Below, in pieces: positions 10,053 through 19,095 of a DNA stretch of 64,000 nucleotides. The position numbers and the translations under genes were made by a program. How positions within the stretch are numbered: position 1 is the stretch's first letter; every line of letters begins with the position of its first letter. The notes under the pieces were generated by a model. The model made no database searches. It was not told where the DNA came from and saw only the letters and a list, made by a program, of their open reading frames with translations. The DNA lies in the NCBI GenBank assembly GCA_950096585.1, contig CATNDK010000001.1, forward strand, positions 1 to 64,000, in the 5' to 3' direction. Source of the DNA: Thalassococcus halodurans (GTDB taxonomy: Bacteria; Pseudomonadota; Alphaproteobacteria; Rhodobacterales; Rhodobacteraceae).

Positions 10053-11417
10053 TTAAACCCGAATATCCAGACCGTCGTTAATGACAACTGTTGTCATATT
10101 TTGGCTTTGTCCTTCGTCCAGAACGATGGAAGGCCCTTCAGCCCGCTTCAGATGTTCCTGGGCTGAAGCACCCCCATTTTGACCGCCGCCAAGCTGCAGA
10201 TTCAGCGACTCGTAGCCAACCGAAACAAGGTCTTTCTGAAGCGTTTCGATATGGCGGCGCATGAAATCCAGCGTCTCTGGCCGTTCAATATTGACGTGCA
10301 AAGTCCAGCCAGTTTCCGACCGCGTGATCTGCATTCGCAGTTTCCCGAGTTCTTCCGGATCTAAAACAATCTCAACCGGCCCTTCCGTGACCGCGGGGAT
10401 GGCTTCGACGACTCTTGCAGAAATTTGTGGTGCGACACTCGGGGATGGCTTGAAAACTGTTCCCGATGTTCGTTCCACGCCCAACTGTGGATCAATTGAT
10501 ATCGCCGGTGGCACGAAATCTTGCTTTTGGGAGGCAGGCTGAATTTCTACAGCTCGTGCCTCTGCCGATAAGTGGCTACTAAAGGTTTGCTGCTTCGGAA
10601 GCACGCTATAATGACCCTCGCGTTCGGAGGTCTCGGGTGTGGAATCAGTCGCTTTTTCGATGTCTTTTGCAGGCTTCACACCAAAATTCTGCGTCTCGCT
10701 CCCACTAGTCACGACAGGCGATACTGTTTGGTTTTCACTCTTGCTTATTAAAGTGGGGATGTTTTGTTTTCTATCTCCAGCTTCAAGTTTTTCAAGATTG
10801 GTGTCGAGTTGTCTTTTATTGATTTCATTCTCAGAAAATTGGAACGTTCCTTTAGGAAATACTGACGTCGCATTTTGGAGGTTATTGCGTTCACCAATGG
10901 CTACAGTCTTAACTAAATCGTCAGCTCCAATCGATTCTCTCTCTACCCTGTTTGGGAAATGAGAAATATTATCCCCAACCTCAAGCTGATCTGTATTTCC
11001 CGGGTTAAATCCCACCGATATTCGTTCTATTTCTGTATCAGGATATTTGGGAAAACTTTTGAAACTAAAAGTAGATAAATCACTTTCCTTCGCTTTATCA
11101 AATTCGACAAATTGATCTGTCACTTTTTGTATTTGGCCGTAATGGACCCTACCATCATCGAGAGCATCCTCAAAACTTTGACCTTCGGAATCAACGACCA
11201 ATTCAGAAACGTTCTGATCCGCTTCAATATCAACTTCGGGAATCACATCATCCTGCCCGGGCTCAGCGGGCGCAGAGCCCTCCTCCGGCAGCACCGCCAT
11301 CAACTCGTTCAACACAAATAGGAAATCTTCCCCTTGGTTTTCCAAGCCTTCATCCACCGGACAACCAGTTCTGCCAACCGCACCGAGTGTTGCCATAATT
11401 GAGTTTGGGATAAACAT
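10053..11417 (-). CDS. fliK: Flagellar hook-length control protein FliK
   Basis: C-terminal FliK domain 'VEIVLDPEELGKLRMQITRSETGWTLHVNIERPETLDFMRRHIETLQKDL'; low-complexity N-terminus; upstream of flgD. Confidence 0.87.
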   Translation of the reverse strand: MFIPNSIMATLGAVGRTGCPVDEGLENQGEDFLFVLNELMAVLPEEGSAPAEPGQDDVIPEVDIEADQNVSELVVDSEGQSFEDALDDGRVHYGQIQKVTDQFVEFDKAKESDLSTFSFKSFPKYPDTEIERISVGFNPGNTDQLEVGDNISHFPNRVERESIGADDLVKTVAIGERNNLQNATSVFPKGTFQFSENEINKRQLDTNLEKLEAGDRKQNIPTLISKSENQTVSPVVTSGSETQNFGVKPAKDIEKATDSTPETSEREGHYSVLPKQQTFSSHLSAEARAVEIQPASQKQDFVPPAISIDPQLGVERTSGTVFKPSPSVAPQISARVVEAIPAVTEGPVEIVLDPEELGKLRMQITRSETGWTLHVNIERPETLDFMRRHIETLQKDLVSVGYESLNLQLGGGQNGGASAQEHLKRAEGPSIVLDEGQSQNMTTVVINDGLDIRV

Positions 11418-11505
11418 GTTGGCCTCCTGATTGTGCCTACAGAAGACATGAATTTGTTACCAAATTATTCACCTCCTACAGATTACGTCGTCACAGGAGG
11501 TAAGT

Positions 11506-11751
11506 ATGGACACAACAAACTATGGACTTTTGGCATATCGTAGCGCGCCGCAAAAGGTTGCCTCGAAGTGCGACCTATTGGAGCAAGCCTTTTTGGAGAA
11601 CTACTTAAAAACAACCAAAGCGTTTCAAAATTCTGAGACTGAGTTCTCTTTCGTTTTTTATCAGGAGCTTTCCAAAAAGTTATCAGAAAAAATTGATTTA
11701 AATCTTGGGTGCATTGACGAAAACAAAACTCGAAAAGCCAATCCTCGTTAA
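11506..11751 (+). CDS. Candidate minimal FlgJ-like rod-binding protein
   Basis: 81 aa with a strong SD (AGGAGGT); 'LLEQAFLENYLKTTKAFQ...FSFVFYQELSKKLSEKIDLNLG' has the pattern of a FlgJ rod-binding domain (FEa.FL..mLk ... f.d.l...la..i....GlG); flagellar neighbourhood. Confidence 0.5.
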   Translation: MDTTNYGLLAYRSAPQKVASKCDLLEQAFLENYLKTTKAFQNSETEFSFVFYQELSKKLSEKIDLNLGCIDENKTRKANPR

Positions 11752-11762
11752 CCCAAATTTAG
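11748..11762. promoter_or_regulatory. CtrA-box-like site upstream of fliC
   Basis: TTAA-CCCAAAT-TTAG; one mismatch to TTAA-N7-TTAA. Confidence 0.4.
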
Positions 11763-11886
11763 TCTGTGGCCAACAATTTTGGCGATGCGATCAAAAGTCG
11801 GCACGGTACGACCGTTCATGTCAGAAGGCATTGATATCAAGGAAAATCGAAAATGGCGCTAAAGGCGCTTATGAAAGGACATGTCA

Positions 11887-13155
11887 ATGTCGAGTATTCT
11901 TACAAATAATGGCGCGATGGTTGCGCTGCAAACACTGAAGTCGATCAACGGAAATCTGGCAGACACACAGAACCAGATTGCGACGGGCAAAACGGTTGCC
12001 AATGCAAAAGACAACTCTGCCGTCTGGGCGATTTCCAAGGTGATGGAATCTGACGTGCAGGGATTCCAGGGTATTTCCGACAGCCTCAACCTTGGTGAAT
12101 CCACGGTTGCTGTGGCCCGACAAGCGTCGGAAACTGTCACAGATCTTCTGACCGAGATGAAGGGAAAGATCGTCTCTGCACAGGAAGAAAACGTCGATCG
12201 TGCGAAAATCCAAACGGATATCGATGCGCTGAAAGACCAGATTTCGTCGGTCGTGAACGCGGCTCAGTTCAACGGTCTGAATCTGCTGTCCAACGGCAGC
12301 ACCGACGAGGGTTCTGGCACGGTCAACGTTCTATCGTCTCTGGATCGCTCAGCCTCCGGTGTCGAGGCAAGTGATATCTCGATCGCGAAACAGGATTTGC
12401 GTCAGGACCAGCAGGACTTTACCGGCGGCACAGTGGCCGTATCCACAGCTGACCAAACACTGAACGCAACACAGACTCGCACACTTTCGGTCGCGGCACC
12501 GACGGCAGGTCAGGTCTTTAGCATCGAAATTACCGGAACGGATGCCGACAACAGCACGTTCACAGCGGCCGATTACACATCTGGCGCAACAACTGCAGAT
12601 GCTAAAAAGATGTTCTACGTTGCCAAGGACGGTGACTCTGCCGCAGACGTGGCCGCCGGTCTGGCGTCGGCCTTTGCCAGCTATGCTGAGGAGCAGGGTC
12701 TTGATACCAACGTTCTGAACATCACGGCAGATGGCGATAGCCTGACCGCGACATCGGGTGTTACTGACGCAAACGATACAATTGCCGTTGGTATCAACAC
12801 GGTCACAGCGCCGACCAGCGTTACCATTGGTGGCGGGTTGTCTCAACTTTCTGATATTGACGTCACAACCAATGAAGGCGCGGATGCCGCTCTGACGGCG
12901 ATCGAATCCATGATTGATACGGCAATCGACGCATCTGCCTCTTTCGGTTCGGTCGAAGGACGCATCGAGACACAAGAGAAGTTCATCTCGTCTCTCACAG
13001 ATGCCCTGAAGTCCGGTATCGGGACACTGGTTGATGCCGACATGGAAGAGGCGTCCGCGCGTCTTCAGGCACTTCAAGTTCAGCAGCAGCTGGGTGTTCA
13101 GGCTCTCTCGATTGCCAACCAGGCACCGCAGAGCTTGTTGTCCCTGTTCCGCTAA
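11887..13155 (+). CDS. fliC: Flagellin
   Basis: Conserved N-terminus 'ILTNNGAMVALQTLKSINGNLADTQNQIATGKTVANAKDNSAVWAIS' and C-terminus 'LQALQVQQQLGVQALSIANQAPQSLLSLFR'. Confidence 0.97.
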   Translation: MSSILTNNGAMVALQTLKSINGNLADTQNQIATGKTVANAKDNSAVWAISKVMESDVQGFQGISDSLNLGESTVAVARQASETVTDLLTEMKGKIVSAQEENVDRAKIQTDIDALKDQISSVVNAAQFNGLNLLSNGSTDEGSGTVNVLSSLDRSASGVEASDISIAKQDLRQDQQDFTGGTVAVSTADQTLNATQTRTLSVAAPTAGQVFSIEITGTDADNSTFTAADYTSGATTADAKKMFYVAKDGDSAADVAAGLASAFASYAEEQGLDTNVLNITADGDSLTATSGVTDANDTIAVGINTVTAPTSVTIGGGLSQLSDIDVTTNEGADAALTAIESMIDTAIDASASFGSVEGRIETQEKFISSLTDALKSGIGTLVDADMEEASARLQALQVQQQLGVQALSIANQAPQSLLSLFR

Positions 13156-13164
13156 AGGGACATC

Positions 13165-13189
13165 GGGCAGGCTTTCATTGAGCCTGCCC
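13165..13189 (+). terminator. Post-flagellin hairpin (partial terminator or mRNA-stabilising stem)
   Basis: Perfect 9-bp stem GGGCAGGCT-ttcattg-AGCCTGCCC 9 nt after the fliC stop; weak T-tract. Confidence 0.55.
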
Positions 13190-13220
13190 ATTCAGAACTT
13201 CAAAATTGAGGATTATTTCA

Positions 13221-13598
13221 GTGAACGCAGTCGCAAATGCGAAGTATGGCTATTCATCTTTCTCCAACGCCACCAGATCTGAACAATCCATTGAGTACGA
13301 CATTATTGCACGGGTTACCGCCGAATTGGATGCCGCAAGCAAAATACAAGGCAATGACTTCAGCGCGTTTGTGAAAGCGCTTTCGAATAACAGACGACTA
13401 TGGGTCCTTTTGGCATCTGACGTGGCTCACCCGTCCAACCGCCTGCCGAAGCCGCTTAAAGCACAGATTTTCTACCTGTCCCAATTTGTCGAACAAAAAT
13501 CACGCGAGGTCCTACGAGACCGGGGAGACGTGGCGCCACTGATCGAAGTCAATCGAAGCCTTCTTAACGGTCTCGGGCAGCAAGGAGCAAAAAGATGA
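13221..13598 (+). CDS. flaF: Flagellar biosynthesis regulator FlaF
   Basis: FlaF-family 'ANAKYGYSSFSNATRSEQSIEYDIIARVTAEL'; between flagellin and flbT; GTG start at 13221 preferred over ATG 13206. Confidence 0.85.
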   Translation: MNAVANAKYGYSSFSNATRSEQSIEYDIIARVTAELDAASKIQGNDFSAFVKALSNNRRLWVLLASDVAHPSNRLPKPLKAQIFYLSQFVEQKSREVLRDRGDVAPLIEVNRSLLNGLGQQGAKR

Positions 13599-13999
13599 GC
13601 GGACTGGTTCTAAAACTGGCACCAAAAGAGCGCCTGTTGATCAACGGGGCTGTGATTGAAAATGGTGATCGTCGAAGCCGGTTGTCGATCCTGACATCCG
13701 ATGTGAACATCCTGCGCCTGAAAGATGCGATCCATCCGACCCAAGCCAAAACCCCGGTAAAACGGGTATGCTATGCCGCGCAACTTGTCCTGATTGGCGA
13801 GCTTTCCGCAGCCGAAGGAAAAGCAGCGCTACTGAAAGGATTGGAGGAGCTGAGTCATGTTCTGTTGGACAACGACAGCCGCCACCATCTGAGCCTTGCG
13901 ACAGACGCTGTTTTGGATGGAAATTTTTACTCGTGTCTCAAGACATTGCGAAATCTGATTCCACGTGAAAATCGCCTGCTTGGAGCCTGTCAGGAATGA
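13595..13999 (+). CDS. flbT: Flagellar biosynthesis repressor FlbT
   Basis: FlbT-like 'LVLKLAPKERLLINGAVIENGDRRSRLSILTSDVNILR'; overlaps flaF by 4 nt. Confidence 0.9.
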   Translation: MSGLVLKLAPKERLLINGAVIENGDRRSRLSILTSDVNILRLKDAIHPTQAKTPVKRVCYAAQLVLIGELSAAEGKAALLKGLEELSHVLLDNDSRHHLSLATDAVLDGNFYSCLKTLRNLIPRENRLLGACQE

Positions 14000-14796
14000 G
14001 CTTTCAGCCGGTCATCGTCGGATCCGGTCTTGTTGGCTGGAACTTTTTGCAATCGACATTCGATCGGCAAAACGAGCTATTTCAAAAAAGCCCGTTAATT
14101 TTGCGGGATACTGAATACTTCGCCGAAAACATTGCTAGCGTTCAAAATGCCGAAGACCTGGTGAATGACCGGCGTTTGCTGCGTGTCGCTTTGAAAGCAT
14201 TCGGCTTACAGGACGACATCAATTCCAAAGCGCTGATTTCCAAAGTCCTGTCAGAGGGCACAGAAAGTTCGAGTTCTCTGGCGAACAAACTGTCTGACTC
14301 CAGATATGCTGAATTTTCGAAGACCTTCGGTTTTGGCAACGCAAACGGGGCGCAAACTTTGGCTGATGGCTTCGCCGAAGACATCATTGCCCGCTACAAT
14401 GCACAATCATTCGAAATCGCGGTGGGCGAGCAGAACGAAACGCTACGCTTGGCTTTGAATGCGGAACGGAAACTGCCGGAACTTGCCGAGCAGTCCAGTT
14501 CCAACGACTCGCTTTGGTATCAAATCATGGGAACACCGCCGCTGCGCGAGGTATTCGAATCTGCGCTGGGATTGCCGAGTTCGTTTGGCCAAATTGATAT
14601 CGACCAGCAACTTGAAGTTTTCCAAGACAAAGCCAACCAACGTTGGGGGACAGATGATGTCCGCGAACTGGCAAAGCCGGAGATGTTGGAAGAGATTACG
14701 AAAACCTATCTTCTACGGGAACAGGCGCAAGAGATCGGCTCTTCGAGTTCCGGCAGCATTGCCTTGACCCTACTTCAATCAATTTCCTTCGGCTGA
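13996..14796 (+). CDS. DUF1217 domain-containing flagellar-cluster protein
   Basis: Matches the pattern of DUF1217 proteins in alphaproteobacterial flagellar clusters; 4-nt overlap with flbT. Confidence 0.65.
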   Translation: MSFQPVIVGSGLVGWNFLQSTFDRQNELFQKSPLILRDTEYFAENIASVQNAEDLVNDRRLLRVALKAFGLQDDINSKALISKVLSEGTESSSSLANKLSDSRYAEFSKTFGFGNANGAQTLADGFAEDIIARYNAQSFEIAVGEQNETLRLALNAERKLPELAEQSSSNDSLWYQIMGTPPLREVFESALGLPSSFGQIDIDQQLEVFQDKANQRWGTDDVRELAKPEMLEEITKTYLLREQAQEIGSSSSGSIALTLLQSISFG

Positions 14797-14800
14797 ATTT

Positions 14801-16141
14801 TTAGGACGCAGCTTTAATTGTGCCAGCGGCCGCCCTACGCAGGATCAGGTTCAATTTGGCAAAGCTCTGCTCGTGACCTGAAACGCTTTTATCCGAGACA
14901 AATGAATCCAGCTCTGGCCATGCCACCACAGCTTCGTCAATTCTCGGGTCTGCGCCCTCGCGATAAAGACCTGCCCGCATCATCGGCTCGATCTTTTCAT
15001 ACTGGCCCAACAAGCGACGCGCATGTGTTAGCAAATCATTCTCGGGCTCAGATGCAGCTTCTGGCAGGCTTCTGGACACCGAACGCAAGATATCAATCGC
15101 GGGGAATCTGCCGCGCTCTGCGATTTCCCGGTCCAAAATAACATGCCCGTCCAAGGTACCTCTAAGAACATCGGCGACCGGTTCTTCCATATCGGAGCCA
15201 GCGACGAGCACGGTGAAAACCGCGGTGATATCGCCCTGCCCTTCACCACCTGGCCCAGCGCGTTCGCATAGGCCCATGAGCTCGGCGGGCATCGAGGGGG
15301 GAAACCCCTGCAGGACGGGCAATTCACCAGCAGAAAAGGCGATGTCGCGGTGAGCTTCGGCCATGCGCGTCAGTGAGTCGGCCAGATAAAGAACCTGTTT
15401 GCCTTGGTCGCGGAAATATTCTGCGATTTCCATAGCAGAGCGGGCGCAACGCCGTCTTTCCAACGCCGGTCGTTCAGAGCTTGCCGCAACGACGATGCTT
15501 TTTGCCATGCCTTCCGACCCCAGAACGTTCTGCACAAAATCGCGGATTTCTCGACTGCGTTCACCGACCATCGCCACCACGACAACATCGACGTTTATTC
15601 CGCGGGTCAACTGCGCCAGCAGACGGGATTTACCGACACCGGAGCCAGCAAAAACTCCGATCCTTTGACCCTGTGCCAGCGGCAAAAACGTATCAAAGAC
15701 CGCCAGTCCGGTCTTAAGCCGTTCCCCCAGACCACGACGGGACATCGGAGAAACCGTTCGTATGGAAGTCGCATCTTCGGAAACGGGGATAGGACGACCA
15801 TCCAATGGCTGTCCGTCCGGATCAATAACACGACCAATCCAGCCCAGATTCGGGCGCAGACTGATATTGCTCCACTGCGTCACGCGATCACCGATCGAGA
15901 TACCGGACAAGGGCCCCTCGACCATCACTCCGGCGCCCTGATCGGACAGGCGCAAAACCTCGGCAAATAGCTTTCTGCCGCTGTTCTGCGTGATCTGCAC
16001 CCGATCAGAGACAGACAGAAGATTGGTTAAACCGGAGACCCAGACGATATTGCTGTCAACGGCGTGAACGCGGCCCGCAACACGAGACATCCGCAATTTG
16101 CCAATTTCGGTTGCCAGTCCTGCCAATTCGAATCGATCCAT
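14801..16141 (-). CDS. fliI: Flagellum-specific ATP synthase FliI
   Basis: Walker A 'GVFAGSGVGKSRLL', 'VLYLADSLTRMAEAHRDIAFSAGELP'. Confidence 0.96.
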   Translation of the reverse strand: MDRFELAGLATEIGKLRMSRVAGRVHAVDSNIVWVSGLTNLLSVSDRVQITQNSGRKLFAEVLRLSDQGAGVMVEGPLSGISIGDRVTQWSNISLRPNLGWIGRVIDPDGQPLDGRPIPVSEDATSIRTVSPMSRRGLGERLKTGLAVFDTFLPLAQGQRIGVFAGSGVGKSRLLAQLTRGINVDVVVVAMVGERSREIRDFVQNVLGSEGMAKSIVVAASSERPALERRRCARSAMEIAEYFRDQGKQVLYLADSLTRMAEAHRDIAFSAGELPVLQGFPPSMPAELMGLCERAGPGGEGQGDITAVFTVLVAGSDMEEPVADVLRGTLDGHVILDREIAERGRFPAIDILRSVSRSLPEAASEPENDLLTHARRLLGQYEKIEPMMRAGLYREGADPRIDEAVVAWPELDSFVSDKSVSGHEQSFAKLNLILRRAAAGTIKAAS

Positions 16142-16188
16142 CGTGCGCTCCGTTCAACTCTCGCAAACGGTTTCTAAAGGAATCGCGG

Positions 16189-16203
16189 TTAAGGCTTGAT
16201 TGA
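16189..16203. promoter_or_regulatory. CtrA-box-like site in the fliI/flgB divergent promoter region
   Basis: TTAA-GGCTTGA-TTGA; one mismatch to TTAA-N7-TTAA. Confidence 0.25.
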
Positions 16204-16225
16204 AGCCACCGAGGGAGAAGCCCCG

Positions 16226-16609
16226 ATGTTCCAAAATATGCAGGTCTTAGACGCCTCTATCGCACTTGCGAAAAATGCTGGGCGCCGTCAGGCCGCCAGC
16301 GCCCAAAACCTCGCGAACGCAGATACGCCGGGATACAAAGCTCTGCGCGTATCCACGTTTCAGGCCAGCTTTGACTCGGCCAGCGGTCAGCAGATCAAGA
16401 CCACGCGCAGTCAGCATACAGGCCGCGCCGCGCCCTTTGCTTTTCAAGATCAGATTGTCAATCGCACGAGCGCGGACCCGAATGGCAATGCCGTGAATCT
16501 GGAAGAGGAAATGATGGAGGCCGCTCAGGCCAAAAGCGATCACACAAAAGCGCTGTCTATCATTCAATCCAGCCTAAAAATCCTGCGCCTTAGCCTTGGA
16601 AAATCATGA
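16226..16609 (+). CDS. flgB: Flagellar basal-body rod protein FlgB
   Basis: 'ASAQNLANADTPGYKALRVSTFQASF'; first gene of flgBC-fliEQ operon. Confidence 0.93.
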   Translation: MFQNMQVLDASIALAKNAGRRQAASAQNLANADTPGYKALRVSTFQASFDSASGQQIKTTRSQHTGRAAPFAFQDQIVNRTSADPNGNAVNLEEEMMEAAQAKSDHTKALSIIQSSLKILRLSLGKS

Positions 16610-16620
16610 GGTCAGAACAG

Positions 16621-17013
16621 ATGAATGATTTTTCCAACGCCATTAAGGTCACCGCAAGCGGGCTGCACGCACAAGCGACGCGCCTGCGCCACCTGTCCGA
16701 AAATATCGCAAACGCAGACACGCCCGGCTACCAGCGGAAGACCGTTGCTTTCGAAGCTGTGCGCGCAGGTACCGGCGAGCCCACCACTGTTTCGACCGGT
16801 CCGGTGCTATTGGACCCGACGGATGGCGAACGGATTTTTGAGCCGGGCCATCCACTGGCCGACGAAAGCGGTTTTTACGAAGGTTCCAACGTCAATTTGC
16901 TGATCGAAATGGCCGATTCCCGCGAAGCCCAGCGCACCTACGAAGCGAACCTGAAAATGTTCGAGCAAACCAAAGAAATGTCGCGCGGCCTTTACGACCT
17001 TCTCAGACGATAA
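16621..17013 (+). CDS. flgC: Flagellar basal-body rod protein FlgC
   Basis: 'ASGLHAQATRLRHLSENIANADTPGYQRKTV', C-terminal 'SREAQRTYEANLKMFEQTKEM'. Confidence 0.95.
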   Translation: MNDFSNAIKVTASGLHAQATRLRHLSENIANADTPGYQRKTVAFEAVRAGTGEPTTVSTGPVLLDPTDGERIFEPGHPLADESGFYEGSNVNLLIEMADSREAQRTYEANLKMFEQTKEMSRGLYDLLRR

Positions 17014-17036
17014 CCACCCAAATCTAGGAGACCAGA

Positions 17037-17312
17037 ATGGACATCCGAACCCTGTTTTCAAATCAAACGAACTCGATCCAAGCGGCGACAAAACCAGATG
17101 CAATGGCAGCCGCAGCTGCTGAAAAGTTCGAAAGTTTTTCCGCGACGCTTGCCAATGCCGAGGGCGAAGCCAAAGCTGCCCTGTCGGGTAACGCAGATCC
17201 CCATGCTCTTGTGACGGCGCTTGCGCAATCTGAACTGGCTGTCGAAACCGCCGTGACACTGCGCAACAAAGTGGTCGAGGCCTACCAAGAAATTCTTCGG
17301 ATGCCGGTCTGA
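17037..17312 (+). CDS. fliE: Flagellar hook-basal body complex protein FliE
   Basis: C-terminal 'VTALAQSELAVETAVTLRNKVVEAYQEILRMPV'. Confidence 0.93.
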   Translation: MDIRTLFSNQTNSIQAATKPDAMAAAAAEKFESFSATLANAEGEAKAALSGNADPHALVTALAQSELAVETAVTLRNKVVEAYQEILRMPV

Positions 17313-17315
17313 GCC

Positions 17316-17582
17316 GTGCAGGACACCCAGATATACGACGTGCTGCGTCAGGGGCTTTGGATCGCGACAATAACGTCAACCCCGATCCTTCTTGCCGCAC
17401 TTGTGACCGGACTGTGCATTGGCCTGTTTCAGGCCCTGACGTCCGTTCAGGAAATGACGCTAACCTTTGTGCCCAAACTCGTGGCCATCGTCGCCGTTTT
17501 CTGGATGTCGATGAACTTTATGACGGAAACGCTCGTGTCATTTTTCCATAGCCAGATCATCCCCCTAATCACGGAAAGCTGA
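17316..17582 (+). CDS. fliQ: Flagellar export apparatus protein FliQ
   Basis: 88 aa, 2 TM, 'VTGLCIGLFQALTSVQEMTLTFVPKLVAI'; GTG start. Confidence 0.95.
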   Translation: MQDTQIYDVLRQGLWIATITSTPILLAALVTGLCIGLFQALTSVQEMTLTFVPKLVAIVAVFWMSMNFMTETLVSFFHSQIIPLITES

Positions 17583-17583
17583 G

Positions 17584-18294
17584 ATGCAAACCACAGGTTA
17601 CACCACACTGACCCGTATGGCGGGGCTTGAGCGGGAAATGCGCGTTGTCGCCAACAATATCGCCAATGCACAAACCAAGGGGTACCGCCAACAGGGTGTC
17701 CTGTTTTCGGAATATATCACCGATACCGACAGGGGTTCGGTTTCGATGGCAACAGCCCGCATTTCCGAGACGCTGACACATCAAGGTAGCCTTGAGCTGT
17801 CCGAGGGGCAGTTCGATCTCGGGCTTCAGGGCGATGGATATTTCCTGATTCAATCGGCAGATGGCCCACGGCTCAGCCGCGCTGGCGCGTTTACCACGAA
17901 TGCCGCAGGTGAGCTGGTGACGCCTTCAGGTTTGGCTGTGCTGGACTCCGGCGGGGCACCCATCCAACTGTTACCGAACGCCAGCGACACCCGGATCGGG
18001 CAAGATGGTACAATCACGCAAGACGGGGCACCGGTAGCACAGATTGGCGTCGTAGAGCCAACAGACCCCGCGGGTTTGGTGAGGGAGGGCAATTTGCTGT
18101 TCCGCGCCGATGCGGGCTTTGAACCATCCGAAAACACCACTGTCATGCAGGGGTTTCTTGAAGCGTCCAACGTGGATCCAATCGGCCAGATGGCCCGATT
18201 GATCGAAGTCCAGCGCGCTTATGAAATGGGGCAAAGCTTTCTCGATGCAGAAAGCGATCGCGTCAAATCTTCAATCCAAAGCCTTTCTAGATAA
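17584..18294 (+). CDS. flgF: Flagellar basal-body rod protein FlgF
   Basis: 'GYTTLTRMAGLEREMRVVANNIANAQTKGYRQQGVLFSEY'; C-terminal 'LIEVQRAYEMGQSFL'. Confidence 0.93.
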   Translation: MQTTGYTTLTRMAGLEREMRVVANNIANAQTKGYRQQGVLFSEYITDTDRGSVSMATARISETLTHQGSLELSEGQFDLGLQGDGYFLIQSADGPRLSRAGAFTTNAAGELVTPSGLAVLDSGGAPIQLLPNASDTRIGQDGTITQDGAPVAQIGVVEPTDPAGLVREGNLLFRADAGFEPSENTTVMQGFLEASNVDPIGQMARLIEVQRAYEMGQSFLDAESDRVKSSIQSLSR

Positions 18295-18309
18295 ACCGTA
18301 GGAGTTCCC

Positions 18310-19095
18310 ATGCGCGCCCTTCAAATCGCCGCCACTGGTATGTCTGCCCAACAAATGCGGGTCGAGGTGATCTCGCAGAACCTGTCGAACATGAGCACGA
18401 CGGGCTACAACCCACGACGCGCCGAATTCACCGACCTGCAATATGAACAGGTCGCCCGGGCTGGGACTGTGACAGCATCAAACGGCACAATGCTTCCAAC
18501 CGGTATCCAGCTGGGGCTTGGTGTGCGGCCGGCCTCGGTCACGTTCCAGCCTTCACAAGGCTCGCTCAGTCAAACAGGTGGTGATCTGGATATTGCAATC
18601 GATGGGTCCGGTTTTCTTGAAGTCACTTTGCCTTCGGGCCAGTCCGCCTACACGCGCGACGGGTCGTTAAAGCGAAACGCGGACGGCATGATCGTCACGT
18701 CTGACGGGCATCCTGTGGTTCCCGAAATCGTTATTCCCGCTGACACGAGATCGCTGTCGATCAATGCCTCGGGCGAGGTGTACGCCTATTTTGACACAAG
18801 CACCGAAGCCCAGCTGTTGGGGCAACTGACGCTTTCCGGATTTTCCAACCCCAAAGGCCTCGAAGCGCTGGGCGGAAATCTGTTTCTTGAAACAGCTGCC
18901 TCGGGAAATGCGCTGGTTGCCACACCGGGAACTGATGGCGTTGGCACCGTCCGGCAGGGTTACCTTGAGGACAGTTCTGTCGATGCCGTGCGTGAAATCA
19001 CCGAACTGATCGAAGCCCAGCGCGGTTATGAACTGAATGCCAAGGTCATGACTGCGGCGGATCAGATGCTTGGCGCGACGACGCAGATCAAATGA
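18310..19095 (+). CDS. flgG: Flagellar basal-body rod protein FlgG
   Basis: 'MRALQIAATGMSAQQMRVEVISQNLSNMSTTGYNPRRAEFTDLQYEQ'. Confidence 0.97.
   Translation: MRALQIAATGMSAQQMRVEVISQNLSNMSTTGYNPRRAEFTDLQYEQVARAGTVTASNGTMLPTGIQLGLGVRPASVTFQPSQGSLSQTGGDLDIAIDGSGFLEVTLPSGQSAYTRDGSLKRNADGMIVTSDGHPVVPEIVIPADTRSLSINASGEVYAYFDTSTEAQLLGQLTLSGFSNPKGLEALGGNLFLETAASGNALVATPGTDGVGTVRQGYLEDSSVDAVREITELIEAQRGYELNAKVMTAADQMLGATTQIK

Noticed and set aside
12349-13191. 280-aa minus-strand Cys-rich ORF antisense to fliC
   Set aside because: Antisense to flagellin; Cys/Arg richness is produced by complementing Ala/Thr codons.
13957-13972. CACGTG core with weak parS flanks in flbT
   Set aside because: Both flanks diverge from TGTTT/AAACA; not credible as parS.
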